Position numbers and translations under genes: made by a program
DNA from: Cloeon dipterum
Taxonomy: Eukaryota > Arthropoda > Insecta > Ephemeroptera > Baetidae
Length of the DNA stretch: 64,000 nt
Direction: 5' to 3'
NCBI RefSeq assembly: GCF_949628265.1
Contig: NC_088788.1
Span: forward strand, 27,638,335 to 27,702,334
Part shown: positions 44,301 to 57,000 of the stretch, in pieces
Position numbering within the stretch: the first letter of the stretch is position 1
Layout of the letters: every line of letters begins with the position of its first letter
The notes under the pieces: model-generated
What the model was told of the DNA's origin: nothing
The model's input: the letters and a program-made list of their open reading frames with translations, nothing else
The model's database searches: none

Positions 44301-45906
44301 GCAGCACTAAATTCGAAACAAAACCTGCTGTCGTCGGCACACACGCTCGGAAAAAAAATCTCACGCTCGTCAAGAGGGAGGTTTGTTATCTTGCAAGAAA
44401 TCTCTTGCGTTGGAAACACAAGGCGCATAAAACTCCCCCGTAGCTGCACTTCAAAAGCTTAGGGCATGATGGGTGGAGGTTTTTCGCGAAACCCCGAGCA
44501 TTCCGTCCTTGATGCTTTTGCAACTTTGTATATTACGCGTTCGAGGCAGAAAAACATTGCCATCCGAGTGTGAATTTGAGAAGAATAAATATTGGCGTCT
44601 CGGCGGGATAACGAGGAGCTTCAAAATAATGAGTCTTCAAAATGAGGAACACACAATGCCGGGGTGCTAAATACGCGCCCGCCGTCCGAAAGCGCTCCAG
44701 CGCTCCGTGTTTGTGTTGAAAATTCTCCCGCGGCGGTCAGACAATGGTTCGCTATTCACGGGCACAAATTATATTGGTGCCTATTTGTCTACACGGGGTC
44801 AGTCACCAAGCGAAGTGAGCCACTGGCACGTGCCTCTCAGACACCGCCGTGTTGGCCACAAGGCTTGTTCTCATGTGTAACCGCAATGACAAAAGCTTCA
44901 ATGAAGTTCTAATATTAAAAGCATTTTCTGTCAGCAGAAGACCATGAATGAGTCTCGTCAGTTTTTAACAGGCGGAGGAGCCCCTGCCAAAAATTATTAT
45001 TTACGGAGTATGATTATTCGAAAGCCTTTGGAAGGAAATGTTTTAATTTTATCGACCAATTTATTAATTAAAAAATCCTAGTTTGCTCATAGAATTCGAT
45101 AAAAATTTATGAAACTGATTGATTTTTTGATAAGCTATTTGGTTTAACCGTTTCAACAACCTACTCGTAATTCATTTATTTGCTTCCATTTACTTGCAAG
45201 ATTACTTTTAAAAATTGTCCTCGTGAAACATTTGAGTTTTCAAACGAAAACAAAAAGTATTGCAACGCTATGAAAGATAAATTTCTGAAGAAGCTCGACG
45301 TGAGACGTATTTAAAATTAATAAAAATTATCAATTACATATAGGTGAGGGTAAAAGCAAGACCTGCAGGCAGTTACGCCATAAAGACATACAGCCACACA
45401 AAGCTATGCTAATTTTACATTTTTTACAGAGAAATTGACATTTTTAATCAAAAATAAATTAAAAATGCAAGCAATTACTATGGGGGCTAAACATATGTGC
45501 GCTGATGAAAACTATATTTTAATTCAGACAATTTTAGGAACATAAAAATTGATTTCATCCAAGCAAAATATGTTTTATTATCATCTATCTATCTATCTAT
45601 CCATCCCGCCATTGCCTTTTATGCTAAACAAAATTTAAAATCATGTTTCTCGCATTTTTTATTATTATTTTGGTTGACCTTTCAACCCGCGGTGCTGCGA
45701 CTCTCCATTCCGGACCTTTGCAGCGCGGGGAAGCTGTCACCTGAAATGATTACACACACGGCTCAGGCCAATGGGCACGTTCAGGTCGGTGTTCGTCTCA
45801 GGTGCGACCGCCTTGATTGGATCTCAGGCTGGCGAGACTCCTCCTTCGGGCTGCGGTTACCTCCGCAGGTGGCCTGGTGCAGGTGAACCCCTCAGTCGCG
45901 AGAACT
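41362..45906. other. Upstream intergenic region of Brachyury
   Basis: No coding exon recognised. GC-richer blocks lie near 41440-41760, 42420-42980, 43920-44480 and 44650-44890. AGGTGTGAA at 41605-41613 is an exact T-box half-site. A small (ATCT)n lies at about 45582-45600. Developmental enhancers would be expected here, but none can be proved from sequence. Confidence 0.35.
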
Positions 45907-48900
45907 ATGGTCCAGATGTCACACATCTTAACCGCTGCTGAGGCCGACCTGGGGATGGCCCGCCATGCCCTCGGCAGGCACCAGGTCCTCGAGGATGCTG
46001 ACCGGGACATTCACGTCAGCCTCGATGACCGCGACCTGTGGACAAAGTTTCAGTGCCTCACTAACGAGATGATTGTTACTAAAAACGGGAGGTGAGTAAA
46101 CTACATCTTTTTTATTTTATCTAGAGTAAGCTTACTTGATATATGATAATTTTTAACACACCGAAATCATGCATTTCAAAAGAAGTGATTTCTAATCTAA
46201 CATGCTGATTAATAGTTGGGCCAAAAGGAAAACTTTTCTTTCTGTGATAGTGAAATTAAAAAATCATAATACACGCTCCGTTTGGGTAACGTGTGTATAT
46301 TATTAAAATTAACAAGCTCTGCATGCGAGACAATATCGCATTCTTTAGAAATTTGTCATCCGAAAACCATTCCTATTTAAATCTATAGCGAAGCTAATTT
46401 TAATTTGTTTGAGAATATTTATGCTTTTTGTATGAGATAAAAGGCGCTTAATTTATCCAAACAGATGGATGGATGTGTTTCTGGAAACTAATTGATTGAT
46501 CAAGCTGAGTTTCAGCTATTTTTTTTCAACAATTACTTCTAGGTCAAAACAAGGCAAAATCCTCTATTTGTATCTATGTATCTATTGAAAGGCACTGAGC
46601 ATTTAAGTTCAGCGATATACGTCTGATATTTCCACTGCCATGCTGTTGTTTTTCCTAGAAGAGAAAGTGGGATTTCCAAATGAAGGGCCGCTGTTATTTT
46701 TTGAGAGGATTGCTTTGCAGTGCGAATATGTGTGTAGAGTTGCTTCTTTTCTAAAAATAATGCTTAACTTCATCCAATTTTATAGCGTTCAACGATTTCT
46801 CATCAAGTCATCGACAATGATATATTTTTAAGTACGCTATTCATTATATCATGCTATTTCTCTCCAATTTATTTTTTGCTCTCCCTGTACTTAATTTTAT
46901 TGATTATTGCTCTTTTCAACTCTGGCTTTAATGAAATTCTTGACTGCACATAAAATCGTAAAAAGAATAACATAATACGTTATTGTATCAGGCTTGTGAA
47001 ACAATATATTAGGAAGGAAAATTTAATCACATTTTAATTCAACAGAATTATTTGCGACTTGCTATTGGAGTCACATGAAATATATTTAGGCAACTAAAAA
47101 TCAGCCGAAGCCATGCAAATTATACAAACAATTTTTACAAATTACACAAAAGGAGCTGACACTTTACATGTATTTTTTAGAGTAATTTTACCATCTCCCC
47201 TAAGCAAAAAAGTCGTTCACTGTTAAAAAGGCCAACTTTTACCCTCTGCATTGCGACGGGGAGCAGGTAGCAGAAACCCTCCTTTAATCGTGCTCCAGGC
47301 TGCGGACGAAATTTATGGCAATTTCCTTTCTTTTCATATTCGCGGAGAAAAAGATCAAAGGGTATCTTTTGTCACGCAAGAATCAGGGCATTGGCAGATT
47401 TGCGAGCAAAAAGTGCTCCCCGGAATAGTTAGCAATTCCGTCCGTCTTTTGAATCAACTTTTTGCGAAAGGGTTTAGACGCGTTGATGTCGATATGCGAT
47501 GATAATGAATTGGCTTGCAGGAGATTGCTCGTGAGTTATTACGCGCACGCTGATTAATGGCACGTTTAGAGCAACCGCGCTACTATCAAAAATTATAGCA
47601 CGTCTGCTGAGTGTGTGTGAGTATAATTGCTGAATAAACTGTCAGACGCACACACACACACACACAACACCCACCGGTGTGGGATAAAATCAACGCGTGG
47701 CAGTAGTAAATTGATGCTTGATTGCTAATTGTCAGGTGAGAAATTCGGCGCCCTTTTATAAAAATGACAATCATGTGCTAAGGCTCGGCACACTTGGCAC
47801 CTGCTTGAGATATTTGGTCTCGACTCGCTCATTTACATTTTCGACAAATATTAACAGGCGCTCCCTCGCCACCTTAATCTGCTGCTGATCGGTCGCGCAA
47901 TTTGCATTTTGCGCTGTTTGACGTTTGTCAGCATTTAATCTGTTGGCGAACCGCTTGCGCAAATCAATATTTAAGTGATGTCACACCGTGAGTGACGCAT
48001 GCGATTCCACAAAGAGCAATCACTTTTTGGGAATTTCTTAAAAAATTTGAACAACGCGCGTGACTCACGCAGTCTGGAGTGAAGCATATTATGCTTGTTT
48101 GTTTGAATTATTTTTGAGAACAGTGCTAGGACATTGTCCTAAAAAGAAACTGGGTAACTGGAAACCACCACGTTTTTCTCAATAAGTCAAGGAGCTCAAG
48201 CTTCGTAACATGGAAAAGTGCGTGAGTCATTTTTTAACACCTCGGTGAAAAATGATCTACTTCTGCGTGCTTCTCCGTACGCGTGCGTTAGCAACGCTGT
48301 TTATCAAATGTATGATATATGAACACCTAAAATGAACACGGAGAGAATTTAAAGCGGATGTGTCCACTTTTCTAATTATTAACGTTTTTAATTTAGAGAC
48401 AAAAATATTGTGTGTTTGAAGGAATGGAATTCTCGGATGACATTTAATCAAATTAATAACAAAACTGAAGATGGAAGAAAATTTCTTATTAAATAATTGA
48501 ATTAATGCGTTTGATCTAATTTTTTTACAGGCGCATGTTTCCTGTAGTCAAAGTGAGCGTATCTGGTCTGGACGCCACTGCCATGTACTCAATTTTGCTC
48601 GAATTCGTGCAAATCGACTCACACAGGTGGAAGTACGTCAATGGCGAGTGGGTACCAGGTGGCAAAGCCGAGGTTCCTCCGTCAAACCCAATTTACATTC
48701 ACCCCGAATCTCCAAACTTTGGCGCACACTGGACGAGGGAGCCTGTCTCTTTTGCCAAAGTGAAACTCACCAATAAGACAAATGGCAGTGGACAAGTGAG
48801 CCCCTTAAACGAAAGTTTTATTTTTTATTAATAGTCGACATCTCCAGATTATGCTTAACTCGCTGCACAAGTACGAGCCGCGCGTCCACGTCGTTCGAGT

Positions 48901-50629
48901 GGGTTCAGAGCATCGGAGGGTAGTAACCTACCCCTTCCCGGAGACGCAATTCATCGCTGTCACTGCGTACCAAAATGAAGAAGTGACGTCCCTCAAGATT
49001 AAATACAATCCGTTTGCAAAGGCATTCCTGGACGCCAAGGAGCGACCCGAAGGCAGCAGCAATTCCAATCCAGCTGCGATTTTCCACCACCACTCGAGCC
49101 AGAGGACCGACCACGTTTCGCCTTATCAGCCCCAGCCACAGTATTCCCAATGTGAGTTTTAATTCCTTTGACGCACTTCACTTCAACCACCGTTCTGTTA
49201 ATTTAATTGCGGATTAAATGTGAAAGTTAAGTACTATTTATTCATGCTTTCATTTTCTATCATTTCTTTGCAGCAGATAATGATTTATTAACAAAATGAA
49301 CGTATGTATGAAAAATCGTAGATTTCGTTTTGCGGGAGGGAAGCTATGCAACATTTTCTACATGGTGTTCGTGCAGGTTGCCAACTTTTACATCTGCAGG
49401 CGCTTTTAAATGGTCAGTTTTTCCTCAATAAAATCAAGATTTGATTTTTTCAGACGCAAGTGCCTGGCTGCTTCCTCAAAGCTACATCCACAGCCCTTCT
49501 CACCACCCTGGGCTTGTATCCTCAGGACTCGGCTCACCAGGTCAGGAAAGGTACTCTCCTGGCTCACTGAGAAACCATCGCCATAGTCCTTACACCATGC
49601 CTCCCCGTGCTAATCGGCAGACATCACCACATTCTGGTAATTACAAGTTGCAGCTTTATAAAGACATTTAAAGAAAATTACACTAGCAAACTACGACAAC
49701 CTCTTGCCTGCTTCTGCCTGCTTTGGCACCAATCAAGAAAATAAAATTTATATCCTTGGGTGGATATTTAATTTTCCAAGCCAATTGACTTTTAACAAAT
49801 AAAAATTGCCAAAAAATATATTTCCGCTCATCATTTTAGCAAATAAATAAAATATTAATTGTTATAATTCTTGTAAGTAATTTACCTGACTGATGAAAAT
49901 AATTATACTAATATGTGGATCCCCATTAACGCACAGTTCGAAATTTCTAGAAAAAACAAAGTGTTTCGCAAATATTTTTTTTTTCTTTTGGAATTTTGTC
50001 TTTCTCATTTTAGACAAGACAAAAATTCTGCAGGCTTCTCATAAAATTAAAAAATTTTAGGTGCTTATGGCTCTGAAGGCGTGGAATGCGAGCCGGAGTC
50101 GGAGCCACTGCTGATGTCTGGTCCTACAGCCCACCCAATTTCCTGGTCCTCTACTGTTTCGCCGTTGCACGCACCCAACCCTCCAGAGGGGCCGAGCAGC
50201 GTAGCTGTCAGCTGGTCAAACCTATCTCCCATCCCTTGCAACACGTCACCCTCCCTCTACTGCAACGCCATGTCCCCTTCGGTTGTGTGGACCAGCCCGT
50301 CGGTGCCCTCCGAGGCGAGCACCAGCAGGGTCAGCCCCGCAGGACACCACCAGACCCCGTCCTATCCCCACCATTTTCCGATGGTCGAGTTTGGCTCGCA
50401 CCACCTGCACCACCACCCCGCCGCCATGATGGCGCCGCCTCTCATCTCTGTGGAGTACCCTTCCAATTCGAGTCCCTCCAACGCCCTACCCGTGGTGCCT
50501 TCGAGAACGCAGACCTCGCCCCACTACGAACCGATGGCCAAGTCAGAGGCCCTCTCAGAGCCGTACAGCGAAGACGAGAACAACTCCAGGAACGACTGGA
50601 GCCCCCTCACACCGCCTACAGGGATCTGA
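45907..50629 (+). CDS. byn: Brachyury / brachyenteron T-box transcription factor
   Basis: Five exons: 45907-46091, 48531-48795, 48848-49151, 49454-49636, 50061-50629. All are GT-AG with matching phases, giving 501 residues. This nuclear factor specifies hindgut and posterior mesoderm in insects. Residues 4-8 (MSHIL) keep the N-terminal SHIL block of insect Brachyury. The T-box runs from about 38 (SLDDRDLW) to 216 (AFLDAKER). It includes [16 protein letters not shown], the insect-typical [36 protein letters not shown], and [20 protein letters not shown]. After it come YASAWLLP and a Ser/Pro/His-rich C-terminus with [11 protein letters not shown] and the final SPLTPPTGI; this tail is less conserved. 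Intron 1 is 2.4 kb, the others short. The second ATG at 45916 is an equally possible start. An upstream frame (45674-45886) ends in a stop and is not joined. AATAAA at 50771-50776 probably ends the transcript. Confidence 0.96.
47352..47361 (+). promoter_or_regulatory. TCF/LEF consensus site in Brachyury intron 1
   Basis: AGATCAAAGG is a perfect match to the TCF/LEF binding consensus. It lies in the GC-richer block 47230-47960 of intron 1, beside a Caudal-like TTTATG at 47310-47315. Brachyury is a Wnt target in several animals; function here is inferred only. Confidence 0.35.
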
Positions 50630-50770
50630 CCAAACGTAATTGATAGTGTTCGTCCTTCTTGACGCGAGTGCTGTAGAAATGTGTGCAATTTGCCCTTCTT
50701 CTTGAGAGCAGTATTTTATTTTAGAGTGCAAAACGATTTGAACAAGAGAAATATTGTGTAGGAAATGTTA

Positions 50771-50776
50771 AATAAA
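50771..50776 (+). terminator. Poly(A) signal of Brachyury
   Basis: AATAAA in AT-rich sequence, 142 bp after the stop codon. Confidence 0.65.
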
Positions 50777-51761
50777 AACTAAAATATATCAAAGACCTCC
50801 CATATTATTCTTTTGGAGAAACAATATTATCATGAGCGTTTACATTCCGTTTAGTAGATTTAAATATAAAAGCTGGTTCAAAAAACCCTATTTAACAGGA
50901 TCATTAAAATAAAATTCACCTTTCATTTTGTCGAATAAATGGCTACAGCAATCAATACATTATTTACGAAATATTTTCTACGAACATTACGTCTTTAATG
51001 TACTGATGATTTGAAGTCTCAGCTGCGAGATTTATGGCTGGCGGGACCAGTTTAGCCGAATTTTTTGCCAGGCGGCGGCTGGTGGCTGGCGCGGTTGATA
51101 TATTTAAAGGGTAAAGTTAGATAGTGCGTAACGGGCCGGAAGACATTTTTTCTTCTGCACTTTTTAATTTTCGACCCTTTTCACCGGCGACTGGTGCGGC
51201 TGGCTGTGACCTCTAATATACTGATTAATTTTAATATACTAAACCTAAATATATAATCTCAGTTCTTATCAAAGCAATAAATAAAATCATGACCAACGCA
51301 AATGTTTTCAATTAATTTAATTGATTTTATTTTTTCTGTAAAAGTAAGAAAATAGTCGTCCGTAACATATTTTTTAATATTATTGTTATTATCACAAAAA
51401 TAATGTCATCAAGGCCATTTTCCAAAATACAAAATTTTGTTCTTACTTAGCCTAATTAAATAATTTTTTTATTAAATAGTTGAACTTGTTTTAATCGCTG
51501 CCCATTGAGCTATTTGAAAAGTTATCAAAATCGTAATGCAAAACTAATCAAAATATAAAATAGCTTTTAAACTTTTAAAGTATCGCGCTTTTCCCGCCTC
51601 TAGATGGGCGGACGCACTCGGTTTATTTATATTTACTTCTACAGCCCACTTCTCACAGCAGCAGCTGTCGAGTGCCATGCTTGGCCTTGCACTTGGCACG
51701 CAGCCGTGCCTCTAACCTCGAACAAGTTAAGGTTTTATTCTGGCAACTACACATACGTTTT
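50777..51761. other. Intergenic region between Brachyury and LYPLAL1-like gene
   Basis: No coding exon recognised. It is AT-rich with a GC-richer patch at 51020-51220. The promoter of the LYPLAL1-like gene should lie near 51590-51740, where composition rises again. Confidence 0.3.
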
Positions 51762-52885
51762 ATGGAATTTGCGAAGCTGTTTTATCAAAGGATGGCACAG
51801 TCCGTGGGACAGAGGGTCATTCAGACCCTTCAGACCACCGTCATCGGGCAGACGGGTGTCTCGCCAACTGGAGCTGTTATCTTCTTGCACGGCTCAGGTA
51901 TGTTACTTACATTATGCACAAGTTTAGTACATAATTGAATGACCAAACAAATAAATCTGGCCTTAATAAACGCAATTTTGTGGGAGAATACGTCCTTATC
52001 TGAGGAAAATGTCATCGTCAACCGCCTAAAATTAGCGTGGGTGAGTGTTAATGCGTCATCTAACTTCCAGGTGATAACGGACACGGTGTGCAAGACTGGG
52101 TGCAAGGGTTAATGAATCAACAATTTATGTTCAGTCATCTAAAAGTGATATTCCCGTCGGCCCCGTTCATGCCATACACCTTGTATGGCGGAGAAGTGAG
52201 TTACATTAATTTACTTCTAAAATTTGTATGATAATTACTTTTTCAACTTGTTTTTATTAGCCAAGTACTGTTTGGTTTGACCGACTCGATCTGTCCCCCA
52301 TGGCCCCTGAGCATTTGGAAAGTATCAACTCCATGGCTGAAAATTTAAAAGCTCTAGTGTTAAAAGAGGTTGATTCTGGAATTCCGCTCGAAAGGATAGC
52401 AGTAGGTAAGGCAAAACATTAGAATTAATTAAAAATTTAGAAATTGAAATATTATTTAATCTTTTGTTAACATTAGGTGGCTTTTCTATGGGAGGTGCGA
52501 TGAGCCTTCACCTGGCCTACAGGTACCTGCCCCAGGTTGCTGGCGTTTTTGGTCTCTCCTGCTTTTTGAATGAAAACTCTGAGGTTTACAAGGCAAGTTC
52601 ATTCTTTTAAAGTTTTATAATGCAGAAGCTAATAATTTTCTCTTAAACTTAAAACAGGCGCTTGGGGTGGGCCAGTTGCAAAATCAGACTGCTCCACCTC
52701 TGTTCCAGACGCACGGTGACAACGACACCCTGGTGCCATCCTCCTGGGGCAATGCCACGCACTTAAAACTCTCTAAACTCGGTGTGAATGCATCTTTTCG
52801 TTCTTTCCCACGCACAGAGCACGAACTACGTAAACCGGCTCTCAAAGCCCTTTACTCATGGCTGTTGGATCGAATTCCTGTGTAA
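51762..52885 (+). CDS. LYPLAL1-like acyl-protein thioesterase / lysophospholipase family hydrolase
   Basis: Five exons: 51762-51897, 52071-52195, 52261-52405, 52477-52592, 52658-52885, giving 249 residues. It is a cytosolic alpha/beta hydrolase of the APT/LYPLA family, which removes acyl groups from proteins or small esters. Motifs include the oxyanion block IFLHGSGDNGHG, VWFDR, the nucleophile elbow GFSMGG (S139), D197 in HGDNDTLVP and H229 in [18 protein letters not shown] and EHEL...W resemble LYPLAL1 more than APT1/APT2. Intron 4 starts with GC (AAG|GCAAGT), a recognised minor donor; the others are GT-AG. The start is uncertain: the in-frame ATG at 51792 has a better context (A at -3, G at +4), and another is at 51672. 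A candidate AATAAA lies at 53219-53224. Confidence 0.93.
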
Positions 52886-53719
52886 ATAGCACTGGCTGCA
52901 ACATCGGTATATCAATATCAAAGTGCCTTGTAAGATTGCTAAAAGTTTGATTTGACAAAGACAATTCTAAATTTTTAAAAATGGTTTACAATCATGGTGT
53001 TTGATACTAATGTGTTTTGGAAAGTGGCCTCCTGGTGAAGTCACTAAAAATATTGGTACCCAGGGTAGCATTATTTAAATGAAATAATCATTCAAATACA
53101 TTAAGTAGGTTTAAACACTAAGGTTTAGTGGTGCTACGATGCTAAAGCATTTTGCGAAGACTAGACGGCTACAAACAGAAATTTCCAAGCTCCTAGGAAA
53201 TGATTCAACATACTTATTAATAAATGGTGTTTGCATAGAAATGCAAAATTGGCTTTTACCATTTAGCTTTCATTAAAGATAATCACAGCACAAATGCCAT
53301 GCAAGTTCAATGGATTATCGCCAGCTCAATCTCAATCGATGTTTTAAGAAAATCGTGTTCAATTGTTTGTTTGAGCCATATAAGCTTCCTTTAGGTTAGT
53401 TAGGATTTGGCCAGTTCATGGGCATCAAATTGTTAACTTGTGTTCAAACATAATTAAAAAAAGCAATGAAAAAAACGAAAATGATTAACGTTTGTTTCAT
53501 TTAATATCAATCTGTCAAAAAAGTTGCAGTATTGGGAAAAATTAGTTGAAATAAATTCAGTGAGAAATTAAGTTATTTGTTTAAATAAAACATAATCAAA
53601 TCCGAAATCCAGAATTACATTGAGTGTTAACCTATTGCCATGTTCACTTTAGATTTTTAAATCAACCTGAAATTAAAATCAATTAATATTTTCACTCCTG
53701 AACATAACCCAAATTTTTT
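52886..53719. other. 3' UTR of LYPLAL1-like gene and AT-rich spacer
   Basis: No further coding exon. Possible poly(A) signals occur at 53219-53224 and in AT-rich sequence near 53550-53590. Nothing else recognised. Confidence 0.35.
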
Positions 53720-54037
53720 AGCTCCCACGACAGCTCGGAGCGAGAGTGCAGGCGCGCAACGCATGCGTCGAGTCGGAGGAGCCTGCCAGTCGCGCGAGTC
53801 TGCTGGTCTACGTCTACTCTCCGGCCTTCAACCAGCACTCACTGCGATTTCGGCGGCCGCTGCTGGAACATTGGTGCTTTACTGAGCTCTCCTCGCCACT
53901 GCAGACAGACGAGCATGTTTTTGTCTCGCGTGCAGGAGACGCGCGCCGATAGTTTGGCTCTTCGGCTAGTTGTTTCTTGAGTTGCCCCCTATTTGGAATA
54001 TGCCAAGCCGTAACTAGAAAGGATCGCCAGTAACTTG
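53720..54037 (+). promoter_or_regulatory. Possible promoter and noncoding first exon
   Basis: A sharply GC- and CpG-richer block (53720-53950) is followed by a strong splice donor, CTTG|GTAAGTG at 54037/54038. Open frames in it have no recognisable product. It may be the 5' UTR exon of a gene lying to the right, beyond the window. This is inference from composition and the donor only. Confidence 0.3.
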
Positions 54038-57000
54038 GTAAGTGTTGATTTTCGTAATATCATTAACTTCATATTTTTGTCGTGCGTCTTAATAATGAAT
54101 CAAAATGACAGAAGTAACACTTAGACGATTTTAATTTAAGTTTCAACTCAAGATAAGTTTCTAAATTTATTTACGCCTTTGGTTCTGAAATAATTGGGAA
54201 ATTTTCTTATCTTTTTCACAACAATGACAAAAATTATAGTTCAATTTTTCAACTTGCACTCTGCGATTTAATATCAAACTGACAATTATTATGCAAACAT
54301 AAATTTAATGTTTCAAAACTATTTTGAAATGAAAGTGGTTTTAATACATGTCAGGCAAAAAGTTTGCATTAAGTGTTGTTTTTAGTGAGAAGTGTGTGAG
54401 TTATCTTATTACTATTTTTAAGTTACTTAAAGTGAGCTTCCCATATTATGCTTATCCATTCAACTAAATAATTATTTATCTAAGTCTATATAATCTTTCA
54501 AACTAAATTATACTAAGATTGATTTCTGCAAGGATTAATTTATTTTGACTAATAGTTGCTGCAGTTTCTTAAATTTGATTTGCACCTTCAAATACACACG
54601 TACTCATCAATTCAGCGGGCAGACACAGGGAATTTTGGTGTCACGCTACTATGATGAATGAACGCGCGAAACTATTTGTGTGGCCCACTCGGACCATTGA
54701 TTCGGAGAGACTGAGCCAACACATCGCGCGCCAAGAAAGAGCTCCCACGCACATTTGCCTCGTGGTGCCAGTGCCTGCTCGCTCGCTCGCCCTGCTAATA
54801 TAATGAGACGCAGGCTATTTAGCCCCCGCCTGGCCCCGGGAGGAGCCCTCCCCAGGCGCAAACAAAACCGCCCTGCCCCTGCTGCCAGCAATATGTTTCT
54901 CACTGAGCAAAGCCAGGGGCAAGTGAATGAGAGACGAGTCGGAAGTTTTCAGCTTGCGCAGGAATACGAGACGTTATACATTATGCAGGCCTGGGTGTCC
55001 ATTGCAGCAGGGCAGCCTAAACAGGGGAGCAAGAAATATTTGATATATATATAAAATCATATTTATCAGAATTCTGCGGGATGTATAAAGAAGATTTTAT
55101 CCTGACACTCAATTAGATCTAAAAATTTGGGACCAGTTATTTTTCAGATTCAACTATTTCAACGAATCATTTGAAATTTATTGAGTTCGTTTTAGTGACA
55201 CCTTCGTTCTTTTAAAACCCTCTATCATTTGCAAACTAAAATCAATATGAGAAACACAAACTTCCTGCGAAAGTGAGAAAACTATGTCACTAGTCCAAGA
55301 TATCCGTTTTAAGAGCCGCTGTGTTGTGCGACCTCGCGCACATTAAAATCATTCCAGCACGTCTTCCTCACATGCTCAAACAGCATAACCCCGCAGCTTG
55401 TACTATCTGAAGTTTTAATCTCAAAAGGGTGCTGGCCTGTAGCTCAATGGCGCAGCACACGTGCACTTTTGCACTTTTCATCGTCCGTCTTTCGTGACCT
55501 AACTTCTCTGTGCACTCGAAAATTGAGCCGTGCATTTTAAATTTTTTCGCGACTCAGCATGCACAGTCTGTCAAGGCCTCCTTTTTGTTCGCTTTCAAGG
55601 CGCAGGAATCATAATTGAGTCTTGGAAAATCACTTTATAGGATGCGAAGGGTCCTGGCATTTTTCCACACTTGCGTTTTTTTTACTTTTTAACACGTTTG
55701 CTCATTCACAGGAGGCATACGGGTAGATAATTGCTGAATCCACGCAGTAAAATCTTGTCTACTATGACGTCATTTTTATGCATTGGAATGCCAAATTTGT
55801 CCTGTTTAGAACTTGTTAGACCATCAATACCAACCCGATTTAATTTACTAAGCAGTTGGGTACAGTGATTTCCTAAAAATTATTCAGGAACTTTGAACTA
55901 ATTAAAACAAGCTTTGAAGACGTGGGAAAGCATTAGTTAAAATAAATTAAACTATGTAAGTAATTATCATATCGGTTTTTGGTTTAGATAGAGGCATTTT
56001 GAGTCCTAATTTAATTAATTTTTTTTCCACCTCGGGAAAAGAGGGGCTTTGTGAGAATACTTAAAAGTTCGTGAAATAACCTCTGAACGTTGTTTCTGCC
56101 CTTTGCATAAAATTTAAAAAGTATATAAGAAGCTTAGCTGACCTCCACTCATTTTTTCCATCATGGAAAGCACAAGGGACGCACGTGGATGGCTATGATG
56201 GCGGACGTGTACATTTCACCTCATTATTATTTTTTCCGCCAAAGCAGCAATTAACTGAGGCTTAACAACAGTAGCACAGCCGAAACTGCGCCGCTCTTCT
56301 CGCGAATTCGAGATCCGCCCCTGCTTTCGGGGGCTCTAATTTGTGCGCGGCAGGCTTGAAACAAAGCCTCAAGGGTCGTGTGTTCTCCAGCACTGACACA
56401 GCCGCATAAAGGAGGCGCCGGGCTAGAAAGGGGAATAAAACGAAAAAGGAGAGAAAATACCCGACAGCAGAAGCTTTGAAGTCCGGTGGCTTTCAACCAA
56501 CTCTCCTGAGCGTTCTCTCGCTTAACGATAATTAAAAAGAATATACCGACGATCACAATCGAATCCATTTCCCTTTGTCATTTCTGCGTGCGAAGAGAAA
56601 AATTGCCTCACTTTTTAAAACTGCCTGGTGCCTGGATAAAACACAAACCAAAAAACGCTCTGAGCGATGGGGAAAATGGCTTCATTTTTTGCTGACAGCG
56701 AGATTTCATCTCTCACAAAAGCTTTAAAACAAGCGTCAAAAACATTTGTGCGTTTGGATTTATTCATGAATTAAATTACTATACAGATTCACAAAAAAAT
56801 TTTATTTGAAAATGTTGTGAGCCTTGTTTATAACCTTTTGCTTCCAAAAATCAACAAAATTCATTTTAAATTTAGTCAAAAACTTTGCACCAATGTAAAA
56901 AAATTTCTAACATTAGAAACGGATTCAAGCAAGCTGTTTATTTTGTTTGGCTCACAGCTGGCACGTAAACCAATTAAGGCAAAAAAGAGTTATCTCAGCG

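Noticed and set aside
45674-45886. Frame just before the Brachyury start
   Set aside because: It is out of frame with the T-box exon, ends in a stop inside it, and has no family resemblance.
47251-47502. 83-codon frame in Brachyury intron 1 as an extra exon
   Set aside because: Exons 1 and 2 already join within the T-box with no missing residues, so an inserted exon would break the domain.
55430-55500. tRNA-like A box: TGTAGCTCAATGG
   Set aside because: It resembles a D arm, but there is no matching B box, anticodon stem or acceptor stem pairing downstream.
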